From the NCBI RefSeq assembly GCF_014287475.1, contig NZ_JACOPF010000001.1, positions 1 through 64,000 of the forward strand: 64,000 nucleotides of DNA. Direction: 5' to 3'. Positions within the stretch are counted from its first letter, which is position 1; each line of letters begins with the position of its first letter. The notes below the pieces were generated by a model. It was not told the origin of the DNA. It searched no databases and saw nothing but the letters and a program-made list of their open reading frames with translations. The position numbers and the translations under genes are program-made. This DNA is from Mediterraneibacter hominis. Lineage in GTDB: Bacteria; Bacillota; Clostridia; Lachnospirales; Lachnospiraceae. Of the stretch, positions 43,709-52,955 are shown one piece after another.

Positions 43709-45649
43709 ATGAGAGACGGATTTATAAAAGTAGCGGCAGCAACGCCGGACATCAAGGTGGCAGATGTAGAGTATAATACGAAAAAAATATGCGAGTCGAT
43801 CGAAGCGGCAGTAGAAGAACATGCAAAAATCATAGTATTTCCAGAGCTGTGTGTCACAGGATATACTTGCAGCGATTTGTTTGCCCAGGATGTGCTGCTG
43901 AAAAAAGCGAAAGAGGCGTTATTTAAAATCGCAGCTTTTACAAAGGACAAGGATTGTCTGGTATTTGTCGGCGTTCCACTGGGAATAGAGGAGAAGATCT
44001 ATAATGTGGCGGCGGCGTTAAACCATGGAGAATTGCTGGGATTGACGACGAAAACGTTTCTTCCAAATTACGGGGAGTTTTATGAGATGCGTCAGTTTAC
44101 CCCAGGACCCAAAACCGCAAGGGAAATTTTATTTGAAGGGAAGAAAATTCCGTTTGGGCCGCAGCTTTTATTTCAGGCAGACTCTATAGAAAACTTGATC
44201 GTATCTGCGGAAATCTGTGAGGATGTCTGGTCTGTGGTTCCTCCAAGTATCCAGGCGGCGACAGAAGGCGCTGTCATATTAGTGAACTGTTCTGCCAGCG
44301 ATGAGACTATTGGAAAGGATACTTATAGAAGAGAACTGATTCAGGGGCAGTCTGCGCGGCTGATTGCGGGCTACGTATACGCAAATGCAGGAGAGGGCGA
44401 ATCGACTACGGATGTGGTGTTCGGCGGGCACAATATCATTGCGGAAAATGGTACAGTGCTTGCGGAGGCAAAGCGTTTTAAAAATGAAGTGATTTATACG
44501 GAGATTGATATACAAAGATTAATCGGAGAGCGCAGAAGAAATACGACATTTCAAGCTGCCGAAGAAAGAAGGCTTATGCGGATTCCGTTTTCTATTAAGA
44601 AAGAGTCAGCAGAATTGACACGAAAATTTCCGAAAAAGCCGTTTGTTCCTGCCGACGAGCAGATTCGTTCCAAGCGGTGCGAAGAGATTTTGGAGATCCA
44701 GGCGATGGGATTAAAGAAGCGTTTGGCACATACAGGAGCAAAGACTGCAGTAGTAGGGCTTTCCGGAGGACTGGATTCTACACTTGCCCTGCTTGTGACA
44801 GCACGTGCATTTGAGATGTTGAAAAAGGATAAAAAAGAAATTCTGGCTGTGACAATGCCATGTTTTGGAACGACAGATCGGACTTATCAGAATGCCTGCA
44901 AAATGGCAGAACAGGTGGGGGCTGCCTTGAAAGAGGTACCTATTGCAGAGGCAGTGCGCGTGCATTTTAGAGACATTGGACAAAAAGAAAGCGATCACAG
45001 TGTTACATATGAAAATGCGCAGGCGAGGGAGAGAACCCAAGTCTTGATGGACATTGCCAACCGGACAGGAGGCATGGTGATCGGAACAGGAGATATGTCA
45101 GAGCTGGCGCTTGGGTGGGCGACCTACAATGGAGATCATATGTCTATGTATGGCGTGAACGCCTCTGTGCCAAAGACACTGGTGCGTTATCTGGTAAAGT
45201 ATGCCGCAGATGAGACAACAGATGAAAGATTAAAGGAAGTGCTGTATGATGTGCTGGATACTCCGGTCAGTCCGGAGCTTCTGCCGCCTAAAGACGGCGA
45301 TATCGCACAGTGTACGGAGGATTTAGTCGGGCCCTACGAATTGCATGATTTCTTTTTATATTATATGCTCCGCTTTGGATACAGTCCGGCAAAAATCTTC
45401 CGCCTGGCAAAGGATACATTTGAACAGGAGTATGATACAGAGACGATTTTGAAATGGCTGGAAATTTTTGTGAAACGGTTTTTCTCTCAGCAGTTTAAGC
45501 GTTCCTGTCTCCCTGACGGGCCAAAGATTGGAACGGTTGCACTTTCTCCAAGAGGGGATTTGAGAATGCCCAGTGATGCCAGCGCGGCTGTCTGGTTACA
45601 GGAAATAAAAGAAATATTTGGCAGAATGGAAAATACAGAATCCAGATAA
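43709..45649 (+). CDS. nadE: glutamine-hydrolysing NAD+ synthase
   Basis: 646 residues, the length of the two-domain NadE. The N-terminal nitrilase-type glutaminase (about 1-280) has FPELCVTGYTCSDLF (Glu), KTFLPNYGEFYE (Lys) and VSAEICEDVW (Cys). The C-terminal synthetase has the PP-loop VVGLSGGLDSTLALL and GTGDMSELALGW. It makes NAD from deamido-NAD, ATP and glutamine. It starts 12 bases after hslO and is followed 17 bases later by the molybdopterin-binding protein. Confidence 0.95.
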   Translation: MRDGFIKVAAATPDIKVADVEYNTKKICESIEAAVEEHAKIIVFPELCVTGYTCSDLFAQDVLLKKAKEALFKIAAFTKDKDCLVFVGVPLGIEEKIYNVAAALNHGELLGLTTKTFLPNYGEFYEMRQFTPGPKTAREILFEGKKIPFGPQLLFQADSIENLIVSAEICEDVWSVVPPSIQAATEGAVILVNCSASDETIGKDTYRRELIQGQSARLIAGYVYANAGEGESTTDVVFGGHNIIAENGTVLAEAKRFKNEVIYTEIDIQRLIGERRRNTTFQAAEERRLMRIPFSIKKESAELTRKFPKKPFVPADEQIRSKRCEEILEIQAMGLKKRLAHTGAKTAVVGLSGGLDSTLALLVTARAFEMLKKDKKEILAVTMPCFGTTDRTYQNACKMAEQVGAALKEVPIAEAVRVHFRDIGQKESDHSVTYENAQARERTQVLMDIANRTGGMVIGTGDMSELALGWATYNGDHMSMYGVNASVPKTLVRYLVKYAADETTDERLKEVLYDVLDTPVSPELLPPKDGDIAQCTEDLVGPYELHDFFLYYMLRFGYSPAKIFRLAKDTFEQEYDTETILKWLEIFVKRFFSQQFKRSCLPDGPKIGTVALSPRGDLRMPSDASAAVWLQEIKEIFGRMENTESR

Positions 45650-45666
45650 AAGGGAGAAATAAAGCT

Positions 45667-46683
45667 ATGAAATTAATCAAAACGAAAGAGGCTGTGGGCT
45701 GTGTGCTCTGCCATGATATTACGCAGATTATCCCTGGAGTAGTAAAAGATGCGGTATTTCGTAAGGGACATGTTGTGACGGAGGAAGATATACCCGTACT
45801 GCTTTCTGTAGGGAAGGAAAATCTCTATGTATGGGAAAAGGAAGAGGGGATGCTGCATGAAAATGAGGCGGCGGAAATTCTGCGTAAGGTATGTCAGGGA
45901 GAGTATATGGAGCCTTCTGAAGTAAAAGAAGGAAAAATTGAACTGACAGCACAGTGCGACGGGCTTTTAAAGATTGACAGGCAGAAGTTAAATAAGGTAA
46001 ACAGCATAGGAGAGATAGTGCTGGCCTCACGACATGGGGATTTTCCGGTCAAAAGAGGAGACAAAATTGTAGGGATGAGAGTTGTGCCTCTTGTGATCAA
46101 AGAAGAAAAAATGCATCATGTAGAGGAGATCTGTGCGGGAGAACCGATCTTTCATCTGCTTCCTTTCAGAAAAATGAAAGCGGGTATTGTGACGACGGGA
46201 AGTGAAGTGTATTATGGACGCATCCAGGATCAGTTTACGCCTGTTGTAAAGAAAAAATTAGAAGAGGCCGGCATGGAAATCATGGGAAATACACTGTGTA
46301 ATGATGACGCAGGCATGGTGACGGATGCGATACAAGAATGGATAGAAGCAGGGGCAGAACTGGTTGTCTGTACCGGCGGAATGAGCGTGGATCCGGATGA
46401 CAGGACCCCGTTGGCTATCCGAAATGCGTCAGATGAAGTGATTACCTACGGGGCGCCGGTGCTGCCCGGTGCAATGTTTATGCTTGCCTATGCTGGAGAG
46501 GTTCCGGTTGTGGGGCTGCCGGGATGTGTGATGTATGCAAGGCGCACGATTTTTGACCTGGTGTTGCCCAGGATTGCGGCAGGAGAGCGTCTCTGTGCGG
46601 AGGATTTCTATAGCTTAGGAGAAGGAGGGCTTTGCCTGAACTGTCCTACGTGTACGTTTCCGAACTGTGGATTTGGAAAATAG
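45667..46683 (+). CDS. molybdopterin-binding protein of the Mo-hydroxylase cluster (MoeA/MogA-like)
   Basis: 338 residues. The middle has a MoCF/MogA-type fold: KAGIVTTGSEVYYGRIQDQF and ELVVCTGGMSVDPDDRTPLAI, the molybdopterin-binding signature. It lacks the complete MoeA domain set. It ends in a cysteine-rich tail (LCLNCPTCTFPNCGFGK, five cysteines within 20 residues), seen in relatives linked to xanthine dehydrogenase and formate-handling clusters. Its position before the maturase and xanthine dehydrogenase genes suggests cofactor loading. The role of the cysteine tail is unknown. Confidence 0.8.
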   Translation: MKLIKTKEAVGCVLCHDITQIIPGVVKDAVFRKGHVVTEEDIPVLLSVGKENLYVWEKEEGMLHENEAAEILRKVCQGEYMEPSEVKEGKIELTAQCDGLLKIDRQKLNKVNSIGEIVLASRHGDFPVKRGDKIVGMRVVPLVIKEEKMHHVEEICAGEPIFHLLPFRKMKAGIVTTGSEVYYGRIQDQFTPVVKKKLEEAGMEIMGNTLCNDDAGMVTDAIQEWIEAGAELVVCTGGMSVDPDDRTPLAIRNASDEVITYGAPVLPGAMFMLAYAGEVPVVGLPGCVMYARRTIFDLVLPRIAAGERLCAEDFYSLGEGGLCLNCPTCTFPNCGFGK

Positions 46684-46702
46684 GAGAGAAAGGAGCTCAC
46701 AT

Positions 46703-47686
46703 ATGACGGGCTTTTACGAACAATTAAGAGAGGCGATGACAGAACAGGAAGGTGACATCTGGATAGAGACAGTATTGGAAGGGCCGGATATGGGAAAAAA
46801 GTATCTGCTTGCAGAAAAGGAAAAGAACGAAAAGATGCTAAGAAAGGATGTGCGTATTTTCCTTGAACGGGCAGGACGTACGCCAGAGCTGGTCATCTGT
46901 GGCGGGGGACATGTCTCTATTCCGGTGATTCAGATGGGAAGGATGTTGGGATTTACTGTTACTGTATTGGAGGATCGCCCTAAATTCGCCGATCATGCAA
47001 GGCAGGCAGGGGCGGACAGAGTATTCTGTGAGCCTTTTGAGGAAGGACTTTCTAAAATCCCAGGTAATTTGGATACATGGTTTATCATTGTCACCAGGGG
47101 GCACCGGTATGATGCGCTCTGTCTGGAGGCAATTTTACATAAGCCAAGAGCCTATGTGGGAATGATGGGGAGTAAAAGGCGCACAGAAATTGTGAAAAAT
47201 CAGCTGGAAGAAAAAGGAATACCACGTATAGATTTAGAAAATGTTCATACACCGATCGGGTTGAAAATAGGCGCGGAGACACCGGAGGAAATTGCGGTAT
47301 CCATTCTGGCAGAAATCATACAGGTGAAAAATAAAGAAAAGAAAGGCGGCGGGTATCCAAAAGAGATACTATGCGCTTTGACAGGACAAGGAGAAGAAAA
47401 GATACAACAGAAAAAAGCACTTGCGACGATTATTTCACGCAAAGGTTCAGCGCCTAGAAGCGTGGGAACGAAAATGCTGGTTTTCGAGGATGGAACAGCG
47501 ATTGGAACCATTGGAGGAGGATGTGCAGAAAGTGAAATAATGCAAAGAGCGCTTAAGATGCTGCGTATAAACGAACCAAAGTTTCAAATCTGCCTTGTGG
47601 ATATGACGGCAGAGGAGGCGGAAGATGCCGGTATGGTGTGCGGCGGCGTGATAGAGGTCATGTTAGAAATAGTTGACGATATTTGA
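46703..47686 (+). CDS. XdhC-family maturation factor with Rossmann domain before the XdhC/CoxI domain
   Basis: 327 residues from ATG 46703 (AAAGGAG upstream). The Rossmann domain comes first (about 60-200: ELVICGGGHVSIPVIQMGRML, YVGMMGSKRRT). The XdhC/CoxI segment comes last (about 235-327: ATIISRKGSAPRSVGTKMLVFEDGTAIGTIGGGC in part). In most XdhC proteins the CoxI-type domain is first. XdhC proteins bind molybdopterin cofactor and help sulfurate it and insert it into xanthine dehydrogenase. The gene lies just before a guanine riboswitch and the xanthine dehydrogenase genes. Confidence 0.82.
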   Translation: MTGFYEQLREAMTEQEGDIWIETVLEGPDMGKKYLLAEKEKNEKMLRKDVRIFLERAGRTPELVICGGGHVSIPVIQMGRMLGFTVTVLEDRPKFADHARQAGADRVFCEPFEEGLSKIPGNLDTWFIIVTRGHRYDALCLEAILHKPRAYVGMMGSKRRTEIVKNQLEEKGIPRIDLENVHTPIGLKIGAETPEEIAVSILAEIIQVKNKEKKGGGYPKEILCALTGQGEEKIQQKKALATIISRKGSAPRSVGTKMLVFEDGTAIGTIGGGCAESEIMQRALKMLRINEPKFQICLVDMTAEEAEDAGMVCGGVIEVMLEIVDDI

Positions 47687-47718
47687 AAAAAATGATAGGA
47701 TAAGAAAAAAGAATAGAT

Positions 47719-47781
47719 ACTTATATAGGTTCATAATCGGTTGAACGTCTCTACCAGCTGCCGTAACAGCTGACTATAAGT
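47719..47781 (+). promoter_or_regulatory. purine riboswitch, guanine/xanthine-type aptamer
   Basis: P1 arms ACTTATA (47719-47725) and TATAAGT (47775-47781) close two hairpins: P2 near GGTTCA/TTGAAC and P3 CAGCT-GCCGTAAC-AGCTG. The core GTCTCTACC and GACTAT has C at the ligand-pairing position, so guanine, hypoxanthine or xanthine is expected, not adenine. CTATAAG (47774-47780), the 3' side of P1, also complements CTTATAG (47808-47814), giving an alternative structure. No strong terminator follows. It precedes guanine deaminase, so ligand may turn expression on. Confidence 0.88.
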
Positions 47782-47840
47782 AAAAGCAGGGTATGTTTGC
47801 CCGCTGTCTTATAGAATATTAGTAAAGGAGAGTTTGACAG

Positions 47841-49121
47841 ATGAATGAATCTATTTTTATTTTACAGGGAGATATTATTTATACAAAAGAAGCCGGCAAA
47901 TTTGAAATTTGTGAAAACGGATATCTTGTGTGTGAACAAGGAAAGGTAAAAGGGGTATATCGCACGCTCCCATTTACACTTGGCGGAATACCTGTCAGAG
48001 ACTATAAAGGAAAACTTCTGATTCCAGGACTGGCAGATCTGCATATTCACGCGCCGCAGTATTCTTTCCGGGGACTGGGGATGGATATGGAGCTTCTGGA
48101 ATGGCTGAATGTCAATACATTTCCGGAAGAAGCCAAATATAGAGAGTTAGATTATGCACGAAAAGCCTATGAGATTTTTACAGAAAATTTAAAGAAGAGT
48201 GCGACTACAAGAGCGTGTATTTTTGCAACGGTTCACAGAGAGGCGACACTTCTTCTGATGGATCTGCTGGAAGAGGCAGGGCTTGGCACGATGGTGGGAA
48301 AAGTCAACATGGACAGGAATTGTCCAGATTATCTAAGCGAAGGCAGTGCCAAAAACTCGGCTGCTGAAACAGTGGAATGGATCCAGGATGTGGAGCATAA
48401 GAAGTATAAATACACAAGACCAATCTTAACCCCGCGTTTTATCCCGAGTTGTACAGATGAGCTGATGGAAAATCTGAAAAAAATTCAGTTAAGGTACAGT
48501 CTGCCAGTACAGTCTCATCTGTCAGAAAATATCAGTGAGATTGCGTGGGTGAAAGAGCTGTGCCCGCAGGCTGAATTCTATGGCGACGCCTACGATCGTT
48601 TTGGCTTGTTCGGAGCAGATGCGCCGACAGTGATGGCGCATTGTGTACATAGTGATGAGAGGGAAATAGAGAGGATGAAGGAAAATAAGGTATTCATTGC
48701 CCATTGTCCAGAATCTAATATGAATGTGTCCTCTGGAATCGCTCCGGTGAGAAGATTCTTAGAGGAAGGACTGCACGTAGGAATTGGAAGTGATGTGGCA
48801 GGAGGCACTACAGAGAACCTGTTCACTGCAATGGCACATGCCGTTCAGGCGTCTAAATTAAGGTGGAGGATACAAGATGAGAGCCTAAAGCCGCTTAGAG
48901 CGGAGGAAGTATTTTATATGGCGACAAAGGGAGGCGGAGAATTCTTTGGAAAGGTCGGAAGCTTTGAACCAGGGTATGAGTTTGATGTTGTAGTTCTCAA
49001 TGACAGCAGACTAAAACACCCACAATATCTGGACATCCAGAAAAGACTGGAGCGTATGATTTATTTTGCAGATGACCGTGAGGTTGAGGCAAAATATGTA
49101 GGCGGAAGAAAAGTATTATAA
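47841..49121 (+). CDS. guaD: guanine deaminase
   Basis: 426 residues with AAAGGAGAG upstream. It is an amidohydrolase: metal His pair in PGLADLHIHAPQYSF, then QSHLSENISEI, MAHCVHSDEREI, NVSSGIAPVRRF and the Asp in GIGSDVAGGTTENLF. The PQY-S-RG pattern and FPEEAKY are characteristic of guanine deaminases. It converts guanine to xanthine, which the xanthine dehydrogenase encoded downstream can oxidise to urate. It follows the purine riboswitch and is the first gene of the purine-catabolic unit. Confidence 0.93.
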   Translation: MNESIFILQGDIIYTKEAGKFEICENGYLVCEQGKVKGVYRTLPFTLGGIPVRDYKGKLLIPGLADLHIHAPQYSFRGLGMDMELLEWLNVNTFPEEAKYRELDYARKAYEIFTENLKKSATTRACIFATVHREATLLLMDLLEEAGLGTMVGKVNMDRNCPDYLSEGSAKNSAAETVEWIQDVEHKKYKYTRPILTPRFIPSCTDELMENLKKIQLRYSLPVQSHLSENISEIAWVKELCPQAEFYGDAYDRFGLFGADAPTVMAHCVHSDEREIERMKENKVFIAHCPESNMNVSSGIAPVRRFLEEGLHVGIGSDVAGGTTENLFTAMAHAVQASKLRWRIQDESLKPLRAEEVFYMATKGGGEFFGKVGSFEPGYEFDVVVLNDSRLKHPQYLDIQKRLERMIYFADDREVEAKYVGGRKVL

Positions 49122-49186
49122 AAGAACGAAAGATGAGTGTAAAAGACAGGCAGATGCCAGAGGAAATGTCCTGCGGAGGTGACGGT

Positions 49187-51484
49187 ATGGAAAGACAGGA
49201 GCACGTAATAGGAAAAAGTGTAAAAAGAGTAGATGCCTTTGAAAAAGTGACGGGGCGTGCGAAATATACAGATGATTTGTGCGGCAAAGAAGCGTATGTG
49301 GCAAAGATTCTGCACGCGACAGTTGCACATGGAATAGTAAAATCTATTGATACGAAAGAGGCAGAAAAAATACCAGGCGTGGTGAAAATTGTGACCTGCT
49401 TTGATGTGCCAAAAATTTATTTTCCTACAGCCGGGCATCCCTGGTCTACGGATCCGGCACATCAAGATGTGGCGGATCGTCTGCTCTTGACGGAACATGT
49501 CCGGTTTTATGGGGATGATATAGCGGCGGTAGTCGCAGAAAATGAAGTGGCCGCAGTGCAGGCGGTCAGGGCGCTTAAGGTGGAATATGAAGAGCTTCCG
49601 TTTGTGTTGGATGTACAAAAGGCAATGGAAGAAGACGCCCCGCAGATACATGATACATACCCCAATAATATTTTGAAGCATACGACTATACGAAATGGAG
49701 AGTATGAAAAGGCTCGAAAAGAACCAGGACTTACAAAAGTAGAAGGATGGTATCAGACTCCTACGGTACAGCATTGCCATATTGAAAATTTTATCTGTTA
49801 TGCCTATATGGAGCAGGGACGTATTGTGCTTGTCTCTTCTACACAGATTCCCCACATATGCCGTCGTGTGGTAGGGCAGGCGCTCGGGATTCCCTGGGGA
49901 AAAGTACGGGTAATAAAGCCTTACATAGGCGGAGGATTTGGAAACAAGCAGGATATTCTCTATGAGCCACTCTGCGCATATCTTAGTACGGCAGTAGGCG
50001 GGAGAATGGTGAAGCTGGATGTCTCCAGGGAGGAAACATTTGTATGCAACAGAGTAAGGCATGCGATCCGCATACATATTATTTCCTATGTGAGAAAGGA
50101 CGGAACATTTGCAGCCCGTAAAATAGAATGTTTTTCTGATCAAGGGGCATATGCATCTCATGGACACAGTATCGGGGCAAAATGTATGAACTGTTTCCCG
50201 CAGCTTTATCCATGTCCGAATATCGAAGGAGATTCCTATACAGTGTTTACAAATAAATCTGTGGCAGGCGCTATGAGGGGATACGGGATTCCGCAGGCAA
50301 TGTTTGCTATGGAAAGCCATATGGAAGATGTGGCGAAGGCTATGGGGCTTCCTTCTTATCAGCTCCGTTTTCAGAATATTATGCCGAAAGGGTTCAAGGA
50401 CAGCTTTTCAAAAAATGTCAACTATTATGATACATTCCGCGAATGTATGGAGAAAGGAAAGAAGGTATTCCGATATGAAGAGAAATTAAAGGAATTTAAA
50501 AATCAGACCGGAGAGATACGGCGCGGCGTGGGAATGGCGGTATTTTGGTATAATACAGGCGTGTGGCCGATTTCTCTGGAAACGTCTGCATGCAGGATGG
50601 TTTTAAATCAGGATGGTTCTGTTCAGGTACAAGTAGGAGAGACGGAAATCGGACAGGGAGCAGATACTGCGTTTGCGCAGATGGCGGCGGAGACACTAGG
50701 AATTCCCTTTGAAAATGTACATGTTATGACAGTACAGGATACAGACATTACTCCGTTTGGCTTGGGGGCATATGCCTCCAGGCAGACATATATGGCAGGA
50801 TTTTCTATCCATAAGACGGCCACGCTTCTAAAGGAAAAGATTTTGGATGCTGCGTGTGAGCTGACTCGTCAGATAAAAGAGAACATGGACATTGTAAACG
50901 GGAAAATTGTTCGGACAACAGACGGAAGCATACTTATGACAATGGAAGAACTGGCAATGGAAAAGATGTACAGTCTGACAAACAATGGACATTTAACAGC
51001 GGAGAGCAGTTTACAGATAAAAAATAATGCGTATTCCTTTGGCTGTACCTTTGCAGAAGTAGAAGTAGACATACCTGCATGCAGAGCAGAAGTCATTGAT
51101 ATTCTTAATGTCCATGACTGTGGAAAGTTGATTAATCCGGCGCTTGCGAAGGCACAGGTGCATGGAGGAATGAGCATGGGGATTGGATATGGACTTACCG
51201 AACATTTGATTTACGATGAAAAGACGGGAAAACCGCTGAACAATAATCTGTTGGACTATAAGCTGTCAACATTTTTAGACCACCCCGGACTGCAAGCGGA
51301 ATTTATAGAAAATTATGAGCCTACCAGCGCTTATGGGACAAAGGCGTTAGGAGAACCTCCTACTTGCTCCATTGCTCCGGCAATTCGAAATGCGGTTTTA
51401 AATGCGACAAATGTGGCGGTAAATGAGATTCCTCTGACACCACATATCTTATTTAAACGGTTCAAAGAAGAAGGTCTGATTTAA
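49187..51484 (+). CDS. xdhA: xanthine dehydrogenase molybdenum-binding subunit
   Basis: 765 residues from ATG 49187, chosen for GGAGGTGACGGT upstream. An in-frame ATG at 49133 is possible and would add 18 residues, but it has a weak ribosome binding site. The sequence starts VIGKSVKRVDAFEKVTGRAKYTDDL, the usual Mo-hydroxylase start, and has YIGGGFGNKQD, GAMRGYGIPQAMFAME, VGETEIGQGADTAFAQMAA and, at the end, TSAYGTKALGEPPTC, in which the glutamate of GEP is the likely catalytic residue. It oxidises hypoxanthine/xanthine at the Mo cofactor. The three-subunit order Mo, FAD, 2Fe-2S is the bacterial form. Confidence 0.92.
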   Translation: MERQEHVIGKSVKRVDAFEKVTGRAKYTDDLCGKEAYVAKILHATVAHGIVKSIDTKEAEKIPGVVKIVTCFDVPKIYFPTAGHPWSTDPAHQDVADRLLLTEHVRFYGDDIAAVVAENEVAAVQAVRALKVEYEELPFVLDVQKAMEEDAPQIHDTYPNNILKHTTIRNGEYEKARKEPGLTKVEGWYQTPTVQHCHIENFICYAYMEQGRIVLVSSTQIPHICRRVVGQALGIPWGKVRVIKPYIGGGFGNKQDILYEPLCAYLSTAVGGRMVKLDVSREETFVCNRVRHAIRIHIISYVRKDGTFAARKIECFSDQGAYASHGHSIGAKCMNCFPQLYPCPNIEGDSYTVFTNKSVAGAMRGYGIPQAMFAMESHMEDVAKAMGLPSYQLRFQNIMPKGFKDSFSKNVNYYDTFRECMEKGKKVFRYEEKLKEFKNQTGEIRRGVGMAVFWYNTGVWPISLETSACRMVLNQDGSVQVQVGETEIGQGADTAFAQMAAETLGIPFENVHVMTVQDTDITPFGLGAYASRQTYMAGFSIHKTATLLKEKILDAACELTRQIKENMDIVNGKIVRTTDGSILMTMEELAMEKMYSLTNNGHLTAESSLQIKNNAYSFGCTFAEVEVDIPACRAEVIDILNVHDCGKLINPALAKAQVHGGMSMGIGYGLTEHLIYDEKTGKPLNNNLLDYKLSTFLDHPGLQAEFIENYEPTSAYGTKALGEPPTCSIAPAIRNAVLNATNVAVNEIPLTPHILFKRFKEEGLI

Positions 51485-51498
51485 GGAGGAGATGCCAG

Positions 51499-52443
51499 AT
51501 GTATGATATAAAAGCATTATATGAGGCGGAAAATATATCGCATGCAATCCAGTTACTTGAGAAGCATCCGGCAGCGCAGATTATCGCCGGTGGAAGTGAT
51601 GTACTGGTACAGATAAGAGAGGGGAAGCGTGCAGGAGCAGAGCTGGTTAGTATATATGGGCTGGAAGAACTTAGGGGTGTCTGTCTGGAGCAAGACGACA
51701 CACTTCGTATAGGCTCTTTAACTAGCTTTTCTCATATTACAAGGGATCCTTTGATCCAGAGAATCATTCCGGTTCTGGGAGAAGCGGTAGATATGGTAGG
51801 AGGGCCGCAGATTCGCAATATTGGAACCATCGGAGGGAATACATGCAACGGGGTGACATCAGCGGATTCTGCCTCTACGCTTTTTGCATGGGACGCAGTG
51901 ATCGAATTAACTGGACCGGAAGGGAGTCGCAGGATCCCGATACAGGAGTTCTATATTCGCGCAGGCAAGGTGGATTTGCGTCCGGCAGAGATACAGACGG
52001 GCATCTTAATTCAGAAAAAATCTTATGAAGGCTATGCAGGACATTACATTAAATATGCGATGAGAAATGCGATGGATATTGCTGCTCTGGGATGCTCCGT
52101 AAATGTAAAACTGACAGCCGACAAAAAGAGTATAGAAGATGTGCGGATTGCCTATGGGGTAGCAGGGCCTGTCCCAATGCGTGCCGTACATGCAGAAGAG
52201 GCCGGCAGAGGGAAGAAAATCACAGAGGACAGCATAGAGCGTGTCTCCGAGGCTGTACTGGAAGATATAATGCCGCGTGACAGCTGGAGAGCAAGCAAGG
52301 CGTTTCGTGAACATATATCAAAAGTACTGTGTAAGCGCGCATTAAAAGAAGCAATCTTAAGGGCCGGATATACAGAACTAAAAACAGAACATACAGACTC
52401 TCTGCATGTCGGGACGGCATATAGGGGAGGTGAACAGGGATGA
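51499..52443 (+). CDS. xdhB: xanthine dehydrogenase FAD-binding subunit
   Basis: 314 residues with AAGGAGGAG before ATG. The FAD-binding PCMH fold shows IIAGGSDVLVQIREG, GSLTSFSHITRDPLIQ and NIGTIGGNTCNGVTSADS, the usual flavin loop; the CO dehydrogenase flavoprotein C-terminal domain follows (about 175-300). It passes electrons from the 2Fe-2S subunit to NAD+ or another acceptor. The stop overlaps the next gene's ATG (ATGA), so the subunits are co-translated. Confidence 0.93.
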   Translation: MYDIKALYEAENISHAIQLLEKHPAAQIIAGGSDVLVQIREGKRAGAELVSIYGLEELRGVCLEQDDTLRIGSLTSFSHITRDPLIQRIIPVLGEAVDMVGGPQIRNIGTIGGNTCNGVTSADSASTLFAWDAVIELTGPEGSRRIPIQEFYIRAGKVDLRPAEIQTGILIQKKSYEGYAGHYIKYAMRNAMDIAALGCSVNVKLTADKKSIEDVRIAYGVAGPVPMRAVHAEEAGRGKKITEDSIERVSEAVLEDIMPRDSWRASKAFREHISKVLCKRALKEAILRAGYTELKTEHTDSLHVGTAYRGGEQG

Positions 52444-52940
52444 GCAGAGAACAAAATATACAATATAAACTAGTCCGCTGTAAGATCAATGGTGTAGAAC
52501 GAGAGACAATGGTAGATGTACGAGCGTCACTCACGGATATGCTGCGGGGAGATTACCGTTTAAGCAGTGTAAAGAAGGGGTGTGAAGTAGGAGAATGTGG
52601 AGCATGCAATGTATTAATAGACGGAGAGTGTTATAATTCCTGCATTTATCTTGCGGTCTGGGCAGATGGTAAAGAAATCCGTACACTGGAAGGGCTTTTA
52701 GGAGAGAATGGGGAACTTTCAGATATTCAGCAGGCATTTATCGACGAAACAGCAGTACAGTGCGGTTTCTGCACACCAGGGATTATTATGAGTGCGGTAG
52801 AAATATTGGAATCTGGAAAAGAATACACCAGAGAAGAATTAAGAAAACTCCTCTCTGGTCATCTGTGCAGATGTACTGGATATGAAAATATACTAAACGC
52901 AGTAGAAAAAACAATGAAGAAGAGATTAGGAAAATTATAA
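52440..52940 (+). CDS. xdhC: xanthine dehydrogenase 2Fe-2S subunit
   Basis: 166 residues. The N-terminal plant-type ferredoxin site is GCEVGECGACNVLIDGECYNSC (four cysteines; shown in part), and the C-terminal helical domain has VQCGFCTPGIIMSA and GHLCRCTGY for the second cluster. The two [2Fe-2S] clusters carry electrons from Mo to FAD. It is the last gene of the guaD-xdh unit and is followed by the gene-free structured stretch. Confidence 0.93.
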   Translation: MSREQNIQYKLVRCKINGVERETMVDVRASLTDMLRGDYRLSSVKKGCEVGECGACNVLIDGECYNSCIYLAVWADGKEIRTLEGLLGENGELSDIQQAFIDETAVQCGFCTPGIIMSAVEILESGKEYTREELRKLLSGHLCRCTGYENILNAVEKTMKKRLGKL

Positions 52941-52955
52941 ATTAACTAACAAAAA

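Noticed and set aside
49061..50320. 419-codon minus-strand ORF antisense to guaD and xdhA
   Set aside because: It is opposite a clear Mo-hydroxylase subunit, rich in Cys/His/Tyr/Arg as expected for an antisense frame, and has no ribosome binding site or family resemblance.
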